DNA from: Pedobacter gandavensis
Lineage (GTDB): Bacteria; Bacteroidota; Bacteroidia; Sphingobacteriales; Sphingobacteriaceae
Length of the DNA stretch: 64,000 nucleotides
Assembly (NCBI RefSeq): GCF_014172405.1
Contig: NZ_WNXC01000009.1
Coordinates: forward strand, 186,001-250,000
Reading direction: 5' to 3'
Made by a program: the position numbers and the translations under genes. Below the pieces are notes generated by a model, which saw only the letters and a program-made list of their open reading frames with translations, ran no database searches and was not told where the DNA came from. Below, in pieces: positions 1 through 8,689 of this stretch. Position 1 is the first letter of the stretch. Each line of letters begins with the position of its first letter.

Positions 1-1
1 C

Positions 2-292
2 CCGCATCCGATTGCGGCCGGACTTCCTGCCGGCATCAATTCTGTTTACAGAAAAGATCAGCCAATGGGCTGGGGGAAACCCGGATTAGGTGCTTCGATC
101 ATTGCTACAATCCCTGGTCAGCCGGATAAAGCCATCATCTTTGGTTACGAAAAGGGCGCGACGATGGACTATGATTTTATCGCACCAGCGAGAAGAGTTG
201 CTTTCTTTTTAGACAATACGACCTTTCCTTTGTTGAAGGAAAATGGATTGAAATTATTCGATGCCGCGGTAAACTGGGCAATCGCAAAATAA
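2..292 (+). CDS. C-terminal fragment of a secreted protein (ThuA/GATase-like C-terminal module)
   Basis: The open frame runs in from the window edge, so only the last 96 residues are visible and the gene is 5'-truncated; the Met at base 65 is internal. The visible segment contains the pattern MGWGKP, then ATIPGQPDKAIIFGYEKGA, APARRVAFFL and LFDAAVNWA. This pattern is familiar from the C-terminal part of ThuA/glutamine-amidotransferase-like modules in large secreted bacterial proteins, usually beside Ig-like or PKD repeats. The remainder of the protein is outside the window, so function cannot be stated. A strong hairpin follows 18 bases after the stop, so this is the end of its transcript. 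Confidence 0.6.
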   Translation, partial: PHPIAAGLPAGINSVYRKDQPMGWGKPGLGASIIATIPGQPDKAIIFGYEKGATMDYDFIAPARRVAFFLDNTTFPLLKENGLKLFDAAVNWAIAK

Positions 293-310
293 GCAAAAGC
301 TATCCTTTTA

Positions 311-359
311 AAAAATCACCAGGAATGATTCCATTAGGAATCTATTCCTGGTGATTTTT
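311..359. terminator. Factor-independent terminator hairpin
   Basis: A perfect 16-bp inverted repeat (311-326 paired with 344-359) has a 17-base loop. The stem begins with A5 and ends in T5, so it can work for either strand. It separates the truncated gene upstream from the sulfurtransferase gene. Confidence 0.85.
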
Positions 360-421
360 TGTTTTAACTGCTGATATGTTCATCCTGATCGATTTTTTGT
401 ATATTCATAATTTTAAGAATC

Positions 422-1258
422 ATGAAACTACCATCCATTATACAACCTGAGCAATTGCTTATGCTCGATAAAAACGATTTCCTTCTTTTTGATGTCAGTG
501 CAGGATCGAAAGGCAGATATGATGAACAACACTTAGATGGCGCCTTTTATTTGGATTTAAATACTGATCTGGCAGACATTAAGGATTTCGCTATTGGGGG
601 AAGGCATCCCCTACCAAGTTTTGAGCATTTTGCGCAACTTTTAGGGAAATACGGAATTACAAACCAAACCCATGTAATTATTTATGACGATAAAAACGGA
701 TCTAATGCTACAGCAAGATTTTGGTGGATGTTAAGGTCAATAGGTCATGAAAAAGTTCAGGTTTTAAATGGTGGTTATGCTGCTGCCATTAAAGCTGGTT
801 TTCCTGTAAATGCCGAGGTTCCATTAGCGAAACCAACAGCGCCATATCCAATCACAGCATGGCAGTTGCCATTGGCGGAAATGGATGAAGTGGAAGCTAC
901 TAGCAATAGTGATCATCATGTAATCATTGATGTTCGAGATGCAAATCGCTTTGCAGGTTTAACCGAACCTATCGATTTAATTGCTGGTCACATACCTGGT
1001 GCTATAAATATACCTTTTACGGAAAATCTTGATGCCAATGGTGCTTTTTTAGCTCCTGAAATTCTAAAGGAAAAATATTCAAATGCGTTAGCTGATTATA
1101 AAACTGAAAACGTGATTGTACATTGTGGTTCTGGCGTAACTGCTTGTCATACGCTCTTAGCGATAGACTATGCAGGTTTAGCACTGCCAAAATTGTATGT
1201 AGGTAGCTGGAGCGAATGGAGCAGGAATAACAAGCAGATGATTCTGGCCTTAGGTTAA
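422..1258 (+). CDS. Two-domain sulfurtransferase (3-mercaptopyruvate/thiosulfate sulfurtransferase family)
   Basis: The protein has two tandem rhodanese domains: an inactive N-terminal one (about residues 5-130) and a catalytic C-terminal one (about 150-275). The active-site loop reads CGSGVTA with the nucleophilic cysteine at residue 235. In this family CGSGVT is typical of 3-mercaptopyruvate sulfurtransferases (SseA-like), whereas CRKGVT is typical of thiosulfate sulfurtransferases, so mercaptopyruvate is the more likely donor. At 278 residues it is full length. No signal peptide is seen, so a cytoplasmic role in sulfur transfer or cyanide/thiol detoxification is likely. The Crp-type regulator begins 30 bases downstream and may be co-transcribed. 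Confidence 0.9.
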   Translation: MKLPSIIQPEQLLMLDKNDFLLFDVSAGSKGRYDEQHLDGAFYLDLNTDLADIKDFAIGGRHPLPSFEHFAQLLGKYGITNQTHVIIYDDKNGSNATARFWWMLRSIGHEKVQVLNGGYAAAIKAGFPVNAEVPLAKPTAPYPITAWQLPLAEMDEVEATSNSDHHVIIDVRDANRFAGLTEPIDLIAGHIPGAINIPFTENLDANGAFLAPEILKEKYSNALADYKTENVIVHCGSGVTACHTLLAIDYAGLALPKLYVGSWSEWSRNNKQMILALG

Positions 1259-1288
1259 ATTTTAAATTAAAAACTTACGATTTATAAA

Positions 1289-1858
1289 ATGAACATCCCT
1301 TTACTTTCAGCTATAAAGAGTATTATTAAATTAAGTTCAGAAGAAGAAGAAATTATTCAAAACTTATTCAAAAGTAAAACTTATAAAAAAGGAACTTTCT
1401 TTTTAAAAGAAGGCGATGTATGCAGACAGGTTGGTTTTATAACAAAAGGTATTTTCCGTTATTACATTAATGATGAAGGTGAAGATAAGACCTATGGGTT
1501 TTCAAAGGAAAATGAGTTTACCTGCAATTATGAAAGCTTCGTACCGCAAAGCCCTTCCAATCAAATTATACAAGCTTTGGAAGATACTGAACTGATGGTG
1601 ATCTCCTATGATGGATTGAAAGAATTTTATACTAAAATAAAAGAAGGAGAACGTTTTGGAAGAAATATCATTGAGCAGGTTTTTGTACAAACATTAAAAG
1701 ACCGAAATTCATTTTATACCGATTCTCCTCAGGTCCGCTATGAAAAATTCATAAGGGATCATTATGATTTACAACAGCGCCTGCCCCAGTACTATATCGC
1801 ATCTTTTGTAGGTGTAAAACCGCAATCACTTAGCCGAATCAGAAAAAGAATTTCATAG
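1289..1858 (+). CDS. Crp/Fnr-family transcriptional regulator
   Basis: The 189-residue protein has an N-terminal cyclic-nucleotide-binding-like beta-barrel (about residues 20-115, with KKGTFFLKEGD and the turn GFITKGIFRYY) and a C-terminal winged helix-turn-helix whose recognition region reads ASFVGVKPQSLSRIRKR. This is the common Bacteroidota type of Crp-like regulator. The usual cAMP phosphate-binding motif is not obvious, so the ligand is unknown. It lies 30 bases after the sulfurtransferase and upstream of two small membrane proteins, which are plausible targets, but no operator was identified. Confidence 0.9.
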   Translation: MNIPLLSAIKSIIKLSSEEEEIIQNLFKSKTYKKGTFFLKEGDVCRQVGFITKGIFRYYINDEGEDKTYGFSKENEFTCNYESFVPQSPSNQIIQALEDTELMVISYDGLKEFYTKIKEGERFGRNIIEQVFVQTLKDRNSFYTDSPQVRYEKFIRDHYDLQQRLPQYYIASFVGVKPQSLSRIRKRIS

Positions 1859-1934
1859 GCCTGATTTGTTAACCCAGGTGCATGAAATTCCATGCTGCAT
1901 TGAGGACTTTTACATTGACAAAAACATCAATGTT

Positions 1935-2333
1935 ATGAAAAGTATATTAAAACAAACTGCATTCTATTGCTGCCTCCTTTCAGGCCTGGGTCTCCTATTT
2001 ATAGGCCTTCGATTCTTTTTTGACCCTATCGCTGCTTCAACGGATTATGGGATCAAACCTCAGCTCAATATGGATTTTTCCTTTGAATACATCAAAGGAA
2101 TCCGTGATTTTTTCTTTGGGCTAATTATTCTGGTACTACTGCTGAAAAAACAATGGCAGGCATTAGGTTGGGTGCTGTTAACAGGAGTTATTATTCCCCT
2201 AGCAGATTTTAGTATTGTCATCTCCCAACCGGAGTATGTAATCGGCCATACCATCGCTCACTTGATTGCGATAGTTATTTGTTTTGCTTGTGGGATTTAT
2301 TATCTCAAAAATCATAAAACCATAAGCCAATAG
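1935..2333 (+). CDS. DUF4267-like small integral membrane protein
   Basis: From the Met at 1935 this encodes 132 residues with about four hydrophobic membrane segments. The frame stays open upstream to an ATG at 1866, but those 23 extra residues are polar, cysteine-containing and unlike the family. The KxxxxxTAFYCC... start followed directly by a membrane helix favours 1935. Motifs such as GLRFFFDP, a KGIRDFFFGL turn, IIPLADFSIV and a conserved His in the last helix match DUF4267 proteins, whose function is unknown. It sits between a Crp-type regulator and another four-helix protein, suggesting a regulated membrane pair. The last 20 coding bases are repeated at 2875-2894. Confidence 0.7.
   Translation: MKSILKQTAFYCCLLSGLGLLFIGLRFFFDPIAASTDYGIKPQLNMDFSFEYIKGIRDFFFGLIILVLLLKKQWQALGWVLLTGVIIPLADFSIVISQPEYVIGHTIAHLIAIVICFACGIYYLKNHKTISQ
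2311..2330 (+). repeat. 20-bp direct repeat, copy 1
   Basis: The sequence ATCATAAAACCATAAGCCAA at the 3' end of the DUF4267-like gene recurs exactly at 2875-2894, downstream of the next gene. The two copies bracket the 155-residue membrane protein gene. Confidence 0.8.
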
Positions 2334-2379
2334 TTTTCCTTAATGCGACTTTATATCATAAAATTTAAATTAAAAAAAC

Positions 2380-2847
2380 ATGACTCCATTTCTTTTTAAA
2401 ATAGCACTCACTATGCACATTACGGGTTTTGTAATACTTGCTGGCATTATGCTTGCGGACTTTGTCACCTTTCGTCAATTCTGGAAACTCGTAAACGAAG
2501 ACTGGCAAAAAGCCCAATGGTTAAGAAAAATTGTTTCTTCATTTTCTCCCCTGATTGGCATTGGTGGCTTATTGGTAATCAGTTCCGGAATTGCACTGCT
2601 AACCATGATGCCGGTAGATTCCCAATTATGGTTCAGGTTAAAAATGATACTCGTCATCCTATTTATTTTGAATATGTTTTTTATTGGACCGAGACAAGCA
2701 AAAAAATTAGATCAGCATATCGCTTCCCGGCAGGTACTCCAGTTAAACGACGAAATTAAAGGCATCAAAAAGCGACTTAACTTCTTTTACATTTCTCAAC
2801 TCCTGATCATGCTGAGCATTTTCATTTTGAGCTCATTTCGGTTTTAA
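2380..2847 (+). CDS. Small four-helix integral membrane protein, unknown function
   Basis: The 155-residue protein has about four transmembrane segments (residues ~7-28, 50-75, 84-103 and 134-152) and a basic cytoplasmic-type loop (RQAKKLDQHIASRQ). Met-His in the first helix (LTMHITGFVILAG) and a GIGGLLVISSGIALL helix recall small membrane families such as DUF2269-like proteins, but I cannot assign one securely. It follows the DUF4267-like gene by 46 bases on the same strand, after an A-rich leader, and the two are likely co-expressed. Confidence 0.65.
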   Translation: MTPFLFKIALTMHITGFVILAGIMLADFVTFRQFWKLVNEDWQKAQWLRKIVSSFSPLIGIGGLLVISSGIALLTMMPVDSQLWFRLKMILVILFILNMFFIGPRQAKKLDQHIASRQVLQLNDEIKGIKKRLNFFYISQLLIMLSIFILSSFRF

Positions 2848-2874
2848 CTGGGCCTGCTTCGGATCATTTATCAT

Positions 2875-2894
2875 ATCATAAAACCATAAGCCAA
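2875..2894 (+). repeat. 20-bp direct repeat, copy 2
   Basis: Exact second copy of the 20-mer at 2311-2330. It lies in the 66-base gap between two converging genes and is non-coding here. Confidence 0.8.
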
Positions 2895-2913
2895 AAACAC
2901 CAGCATATCACCA

Positions 2914-4626
2914 CTAAATCCAAGTTACTGCTTTCACAAAAAGGACAATCACCGAGGCGGGAATCGTTAAACTGCTGGTGCGGCTTAACCTGGCGATGTT
3001 AATGCCATAAAAATCACCGTTTACCTCAAATAGCGGCCCGCCAAATTCCGAAGGTTTTAGTTTACCATCATGAATCAATACCTCTTTGAAGTTATCCCTA
3101 CGTCTACTTTTACCATCCATAAACAGGTCTTTACTCCTGTCCTCTTCTACATAGCGGGGCTTAAGTGTAAACGTTTTCGTATAAAGCGCTCCTGTTTTTT
3201 TCGCATATTGCAAAGTCACTTGCTGGTTGGTTGTATATTTCGACAACTCCTCTGGCAAATCATCTGTCGTAAGCAGGAAACGATCGTTAATTTTCTTCAA
3301 CTCATCTTTTACCGCAATATCATCGGCTTTTACATCCTCTTTTATATTCCCTTTTTCTACCGGTAAAGGATATAATCCGGTCACCACAATCTTATAATCC
3401 GATTGATTGTAACTGGTACCAACGCCTAAATAAGTAGTGGAAGATTTCGGAATACTCACCTGGAAATTCCCCAACACACTCAACTCTCCTGCTACTTTTG
3501 GTTTAGGAGAGATTAAAAAGCTCCCCAATTGATCAAAATCATAAGTTCCGGATACCATATTGAGCTTGGTCCCGCCATTGAGGTTAATCCCGCCGTTGAT
3601 TTCCTGAGGAATTTGAAGCAATACCAGATCATTTGCTTCATCACGACTGATCACTTTAGCCTTAATCATACTTCCATCAACCATTTCTACCTTTGCATCT
3701 GGCCCTACCATAGAACTTTTGCTGATGAAAAAACTTTTGCCGGTTAAAGCGGCTGTCGGAATTAATCCATTCAGATTTACCAATGCACTTAAAATACTGA
3801 CATGATTAGAATCCTTAACCGTAAATACATTTTTCTGAAAAAGGGAGTCCTGCTGCTTAAACCCGGCAATCAGATCCGACATTTGCGGAACTGGTTTCAG
3901 CAGTTCTTCATTCTTATTCATTTTCAGTTTATCCTCAGGAATAAATGCCGTATGAACAACAGGTGTGGTTAAAGCCGTCCAGTATTTCCTGAAATTATCT
4001 ATAGGCACCTCCATATTTTCCGTTAAATAAATACTTACCCGACTATGAATACCAATTACCCGGCCTCGAAGATCAAATAGCGGTCCTCCTGAATCTCCGG
4101 GTTCCATTAAACAAGTACTGCGCATAAAGCCGGTTTTATGTTTCAACTCGGCAACATAACCGAACCTAATAGTCGGCTTTTTCGCCGTTAAACTCCCCGG
4201 ATAAGAAATACTGATACAGGGCACATTAGGAGCAAGCACTGAAGTCCAGCCCATTTTCGCGAATGGCCATTTTCCCTTTTCAACGATCTGCATCATCGCA
4301 GCATCAATGGAGTGGATTACCCCTAAACCTTTGGCTTTAAACCGGCGGCCGTCTGGAAAAACAACGAGATAAGGCTTATTCGGACCTATCGCATGGGCGG
4401 CAGTCAGGATATGCCCCTCAGCATCCACAACCACACCGCTAAAAAACCCGCCTACTGCTTGCTGATTGGAATCCAGATTCACAATCCGAACCGATGCTGC
4501 ATACGCGTTTTTTAGATTTAGTTTAACTTCTTTTTCCAACTGCCCCGCATTAAAACCTTCGTTTTGGGCAAATGCCGGCCAAATACTTTGCAGGCAAAGC
4601 AATAGCAGTATGATTATCTTCTTCAT
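2914..4626 (-). CDS. Secreted double-domain trypsin-like serine protease
   Basis: A signal peptide (residues 1-20, cleavage after AFA) precedes two trypsin-fold halves. The first has a complete triad: His78 in LTAAHAIG, Asp108 in HSIDAAM, and Ser179 in GDSGGPLF. The second half (about residues 240-570) ends in a matching block, SEFGGPLFEVNGDFYGI, where the nucleophile position is Phe instead of Ser, so it is probably catalytically dead. No PDZ domain is evident. It is the last gene of the SusC/SusD/thioredoxin operon, 47 bases after the adjacent TlpA gene. A periplasmic or surface protease at the end of an uptake operon fits protein or peptide acquisition, but a maturation role is also possible. 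Confidence 0.85.
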   Translation of the reverse strand: MKKIIILLLLCLQSIWPAFAQNEGFNAGQLEKEVKLNLKNAYAASVRIVNLDSNQQAVGGFFSGVVVDAEGHILTAAHAIGPNKPYLVVFPDGRRFKAKGLGVIHSIDAAMMQIVEKGKWPFAKMGWTSVLAPNVPCISISYPGSLTAKKPTIRFGYVAELKHKTGFMRSTCLMEPGDSGGPLFDLRGRVIGIHSRVSIYLTENMEVPIDNFRKYWTALTTPVVHTAFIPEDKLKMNKNEELLKPVPQMSDLIAGFKQQDSLFQKNVFTVKDSNHVSILSALVNLNGLIPTAALTGKSFFISKSSMVGPDAKVEMVDGSMIKAKVISRDEANDLVLLQIPQEINGGINLNGGTKLNMVSGTYDFDQLGSFLISPKPKVAGELSVLGNFQVSIPKSSTTYLGVGTSYNQSDYKIVVTGLYPLPVEKGNIKEDVKADDIAVKDELKKINDRFLLTTDDLPEELSKYTTNQQVTLQYAKKTGALYTKTFTLKPRYVEEDRSKDLFMDGKSRRRDNFKEVLIHDGKLKPSEFGGPLFEVNGDFYGINIARLSRTSSLTIPASVIVLFVKAVTWI

Positions 4627-4673
4627 TTGATTTTTCTATTTTAGTATTTTTCCGGCTATTACCTTTCCAGTGC

Positions 4674-5951
4674 TTATTTTTCCAGGGTTGCCAGCAATAT
4701 TTTCTTTAATCCCGGACTATTTGGAAATGGGGCTTCTGTAGTAACTACATTCCCCTGGCGATCAAAAATCAGGTATCTCGGCATCACTTTGATTTTATAA
4801 TCGTTGGCCAATACGTTGTTCCCTCCACCGGCAAACAGTTGAATTCCGCCCATTTGTTGCTCCTTAACAATCTTTAGCCAGGTATTTTTAGCCCTTGGCC
4901 CATCCTGAGCAACACCAATAAAAACAAGATCTTTATAATTTTGCAGTTCTGCTTCCAGTTTATTTAAATCCGGAATAAGCGCTTTACAAGGTCCGCAAAA
5001 GGTCGCCCAGACATCCACCAAAACTACTTTCCCTTTAAAATCACTCAGCGAAACCATTTTCCCATCCTGATCAGGGAAGCTAAAATCAGAACCCTTCCGT
5101 CCCGGAGTGGCATGGTACAGCTTTGTCCCCAATCCATCAACCTTGGCTTTTAAACCCGGATCTTTAAAATATTTACCGTACTGAGCAGTCATCTCTTCAA
5201 ACTGAGGATAAGATTTTAGCTTATTTTTCATCCTTTCAAAAATGTAAACCCCTTTCTGAAGATCTGTAGAAAGGAAATTAAGCCCGTCTTCCGCATTGTT
5301 TTCATTTGCAGCATAATCAGCATACATACAAATCAGGGCCTTGCCATTGGGATAGGAAAACACCTCATCGTTTTTAAACTTGTCCTTTACCAGGAGCCTT
5401 TTGCGCTCCTCCGACAAGTTTTCCGCGGTACCTGTATTTTGTTTAAGCGCTTTAACTGCGGAAAAATCCTGTTCAAAACCAATAAACTGTTTCATCAAGG
5501 CATTAAACCTGTCATTTTTGGTTTTGATGTTCTTTTGAAACTTCAGTTTTTCTGCCGGACTCACTTGAGTCCAGGCCGATAAAACACTGTTTTCTTCCGT
5601 TTGCTTACCTACAAAATTCATTTTACCTTTTTCAATGCTCACCATTGCCTGATCACCTTTTTTCAGGTACACAGGAAATTGTCCGGCCATGGCGGTAAAA
5701 CCGCCAATCATATAAAAGCCCTCATAAGGAGGCTCAACAGAAAAAACAAACACGCCATCGTTTTTCGCAGTAGTAGATTTAAGCATTTTAGTCTCTCCAG
5801 CTTCAATCTGAAATAAATACACTACTCTAGTCAATACAGGATTTGGTACAACAGCCCTGATTTCAGTGGACTGGGCAAAAGCACTAATGTTCCATACCAT
5901 CAATGCGGCAATTGTGAACAGCTTTTTTATCAAATTACATTTATAAATCAT
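4674..5951 (-). CDS. TlpA-like thiol-disulfide oxidoreductase with DUF4369 N-terminus (CGPC)
   Basis: The protein has a signal peptide (to about residue 26, SAFAQ), a DUF4369-like N-terminal beta domain (about 28-120, with the YLKKGDQA and FVGKQTEENS motifs), an alpha-helical linker, and a C-terminal TlpA/AhpC-TSA thioredoxin domain. The redox motif is WATFCGPC (Cys319, Cys322) and the cis-Pro loop is VMPRY. It is expected in the periplasm as a disulfide reductase or isomerase. It is clearly paralogous to the proteins at 7324 and 8690, implying tandem duplication. The next gene upstream ends only 3 bases away. Confidence 0.88.
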   Translation of the reverse strand: MIYKCNLIKKLFTIAALMVWNISAFAQSTEIRAVVPNPVLTRVVYLFQIEAGETKMLKSTTAKNDGVFVFSVEPPYEGFYMIGGFTAMAGQFPVYLKKGDQAMVSIEKGKMNFVGKQTEENSVLSAWTQVSPAEKLKFQKNIKTKNDRFNALMKQFIGFEQDFSAVKALKQNTGTAENLSEERKRLLVKDKFKNDEVFSYPNGKALICMYADYAANENNAEDGLNFLSTDLQKGVYIFERMKNKLKSYPQFEEMTAQYGKYFKDPGLKAKVDGLGTKLYHATPGRKGSDFSFPDQDGKMVSLSDFKGKVVLVDVWATFCGPCKALIPDLNKLEAELQNYKDLVFIGVAQDGPRAKNTWLKIVKEQQMGGIQLFAGGGNNVLANDYKIKVMPRYLIFDRQGNVVTTEAPFPNSPGLKKILLATLEK

Positions 5952-5954
5952 CTT

Positions 5955-7331
5955 TTAATGCTTTTTAAGGAGCTTCCGTTTGTACTGGAATACGGAAATA
6001 TTAGGTTCATTATTTTCCATTTTCTGAAGTGTAGCGGCTACATCATCCAGGTATTCAGCATGGCTATTGCGCAATTCCGCTAACAAAACAGCTTGCTGCT
6101 TAATCGCTTTCGCTTGATCCCCAAGATTATAAGTCGTCACATTCCGCTTATTCTGAATGACGGCTGAATTACTTAAGCCCATGGCTTTTTCAAATAAACG
6201 GCCCGCCAGTTGCTTGTCCTCAGGGTCTTTAGAAAGCTTAGTCAGCCTAATTGCATAATTGCAACACCAATCGGCGGCAGTGGCCGAATCAATGGGAAGT
6301 ACCGGCACCGGAGCATTTTTGTTGAGGATGATAGATTCCCTGCCTATAGCAGCAGTTTGATCCGCTGGTAATAAAAACTGCTGAATATAACTTCGGTAAG
6401 CCTTTAAAAGCTGAGCAGTATCGCCATTTCCAGTATAAATCCGGATTTTATATTCCAGGACTTTTTTATCTTTTCTTTCCTCAATTTCAACCGTATTCAG
6501 ATCCTGGAACAATTGCTTTAACTGCAATCCATTTTCAGCAATTAAAACATTACTGCTCAGTATACTTTCAATCTTAGCACCGGTTTCCGTACGCAAGTTT
6601 CGATATAAACTACCTGCTGCAATCCCATCATTTTTACATAAAACAGCATCAATCATTTTATAATGATCAATCATATACCGATACAGATTTAAATCCGTGC
6701 CATTGCTAAAATTTAATCCCAGAAAATAAAGCTGCGCAGTACTGGGCTTATTGCTCACAAACTTAGTCAGGTACTTCCCCAAGACTTCCCTGGTCGATTT
6801 CCCTTCCGCATTCAGTCGTTTGATATAAGCCTGAGCAAAGCCCTCGTCATAATTATCACTTTTATATTTGGCCTCCAGTTCGGCAAGGCTGATTTCTTTT
6901 TTACCGGAAAACTTAGTCAGGATTTTATCCGCCAGGTCATTAAAACTAGCCGCAGGCATAGAACTTTTAGACCTGTCGAACAAAGATTCATCCGCTGGAT
7001 TGATGAACAAATAGGTAGGATAAGATTTTACCTCGTATTTTTGGGCAATCGCAATCCCCTCTCCTTTTTCCGCATCAATTTTAAAGTTGACAAATCCTTT
7101 GTTGTATTTGGCGCCAATTTCAGGCCTTGTAAATACCTCTGCCGCCATCACTTTACATGGCCCACACCAACTGGTATACACATCTATAAAAATAGGTTTA
7201 TTTAGTTCCTTCGCTTTCTTTAGCACCTCGCTCCAGGAGCTATGTTCAAATTCAATACCCTGCGCAAAAACACTCAGAGAACTGAATAAGAGAAAAATGC
7301 CGATCAAGTTCTTTTTCATCTTTTTACTCAT
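5955..7331 (-). CDS. Secreted thioredoxin-family protein, N-terminal thioredoxin domain with long C-terminal extension (CGPC)
   Basis: Unlike its four neighbours the thioredoxin fold comes first: after a signal peptide (to residue 24, VFAQ) it reads PIFIDVYTSWCGPCK with Cys56 and Cys59, then the cis-Pro segment VKSYPTYLF. The remaining ~320 residues are helical, TPR-like and without a recognised domain. The start overlaps the stop of the upstream TlpA gene by 8 bases (ATGAGTAA), so translation is probably coupled; Met5 (base 7319) is an alternative start. A periplasmic thioredoxin of the Thioredoxin_7/DUF255-like group is the best description. The client of the helical part is unknown. Confidence 0.85.
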   Translation of the reverse strand: MSKKMKKNLIGIFLLFSSLSVFAQGIEFEHSSWSEVLKKAKELNKPIFIDVYTSWCGPCKVMAAEVFTRPEIGAKYNKGFVNFKIDAEKGEGIAIAQKYEVKSYPTYLFINPADESLFDRSKSSMPAASFNDLADKILTKFSGKKEISLAELEAKYKSDNYDEGFAQAYIKRLNAEGKSTREVLGKYLTKFVSNKPSTAQLYFLGLNFSNGTDLNLYRYMIDHYKMIDAVLCKNDGIAAGSLYRNLRTETGAKIESILSSNVLIAENGLQLKQLFQDLNTVEIEERKDKKVLEYKIRIYTGNGDTAQLLKAYRSYIQQFLLPADQTAAIGRESIILNKNAPVPVLPIDSATAADWCCNYAIRLTKLSKDPEDKQLAGRLFEKAMGLSNSAVIQNKRNVTTYNLGDQAKAIKQQAVLLAELRNSHAEYLDDVAATLQKMENNEPNISVFQYKRKLLKKH

Positions 7332-8679
7332 TACCTTTTAACAATTCCTTTTCCAGCATTTCTTTTAATTTTGGATTAGAAGGACGAGGGGCATCCACAG
7401 AAACCACATTGCCCTTTTTATCAAACATCATAAATCTTGGAACCGAAGAAATCGCATAGTCTTTGGTTATTTTAGACCAGCCAGCAGCAAACATTTGTGT
7501 ACCTCCTAAGTTCATTTCCTTAATCATGTCTAACCATTTTTGCTTGTCTTTCTCATAATCTACCGTTACAGAAATAAAGGCAACATCTTTACCCTTAAAT
7601 TCTTCCTCCATTTTCTTCAGGTAGGGAATCTGTTGCTTACAAGGCGCACACCAGGTAGCCCAAACGTCAACAATCACTACTTTCCCTTTAAAATCACTCA
7701 AGGAAACTACTTTGCCATTTTGATCAGGGTAAGTAAAATTGATTGCGGGTTTAGGCCCCTTTTCCATGCTGTATAATTTTGTACCCAATTCTTCTACCAT
7801 TAATTTCTGATCTGCTGTGCTAAAATATTGACCGTACTTATTCATGAAATTCTGATAAGCAGTATAATTTTTAATTCCGGACATCCCATTGACATCATTC
7901 AGGACATAGGCACCTTTTACCGCATCGTTATTAAATGCCAGGAGTTTTTGATCAGTTGTGCCGCGACCCGGGATGGCGAAGTTGGCATACAACTCCAGAA
8001 AACGTTTTCCATGGAGCATTCCCAATACTTCGAGAGACTGAAATTTCGTTGGACTAACGATGGTACTGTAATAAGGGGAAAGCTGTTCTTTTGTCAGGAA
8101 TACCCCTCTTGGAACCACCATAAAATTTAACGCATATAAATCCAGGTCGTAGCCAACAATTGCCTTCATGGATTTGTTGAACACTGGATTTTTAGTCTGG
8201 ATCGTTTTTTTAAAGGCTTCTGCTTTTGTGGCCAGTACTTCTAAAGTAGGAAAGAACTCCTTAGGCGGTTGCATAGAATGGAAGGCATTATACCGCATCG
8301 ATTCCGACATTTTCACCCATTTGTACAGCACCGTATTCTCTGGTGTTTGCTGACCAATAAAATCGAAAGTTCTGGTATTGATGGCCACCTGAGCCTTATC
8401 GCCTTTTTTCAGGTAAACCGGATATTTTCCCCGGATAAATTCTCCCCAGCCAATCGCATACATCCCCTCTTTTTCTGGGTTAAACAGGAAGCCAAAAGAA
8501 CCATCTTTGGCCAGGCGGGTTTTGGTAATCTCTTCAGTTTCGCCATTTTTGATGGCATAAAGGGTGATATCCTTATCGTCGAAGCCATCAGATTTCACCG
8601 TTCCCCAAATTTGTGCCATTTGGGCCGAAGAACAAAGACTAAATAATAGTCCCGTTATAATGAGTGTTATTTTTTTCAT
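7324..8679 (-). CDS. TlpA-like thiol-disulfide oxidoreductase with DUF4369 N-terminus (CAPC)
   Basis: The signal peptide (to about residue 19, CSSAQ) is followed by a DUF4369-like domain (GTVKSDGF..., DGSFGFLFNPEKEGMYAIG, YLKKGDKAQ, FIGQQTPENT), a helical middle section and a TlpA-type thioredoxin domain with WATWCAPC (Cys344, Cys347) and cis-Pro SSVPRF. It resembles the proteins at 4674 and 8690 along its whole length. It is 10 bases from the upstream gene and overlaps the downstream one by 8. A periplasmic reductase role is inferred; the Ala in the CxxC dipeptide differs from the CGPC, CNPC and CHPC of the operon siblings. Confidence 0.88.
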   Translation of the reverse strand: MKKITLIITGLLFSLCSSAQMAQIWGTVKSDGFDDKDITLYAIKNGETEEITKTRLAKDGSFGFLFNPEKEGMYAIGWGEFIRGKYPVYLKKGDKAQVAINTRTFDFIGQQTPENTVLYKWVKMSESMRYNAFHSMQPPKEFFPTLEVLATKAEAFKKTIQTKNPVFNKSMKAIVGYDLDLYALNFMVVPRGVFLTKEQLSPYYSTIVSPTKFQSLEVLGMLHGKRFLELYANFAIPGRGTTDQKLLAFNNDAVKGAYVLNDVNGMSGIKNYTAYQNFMNKYGQYFSTADQKLMVEELGTKLYSMEKGPKPAINFTYPDQNGKVVSLSDFKGKVVIVDVWATWCAPCKQQIPYLKKMEEEFKGKDVAFISVTVDYEKDKQKWLDMIKEMNLGGTQMFAAGWSKITKDYAISSVPRFMMFDKKGNVVSVDAPRPSNPKLKEMLEKELLKGNE

Positions 8680-8689
8680 GAGTCAGGGG

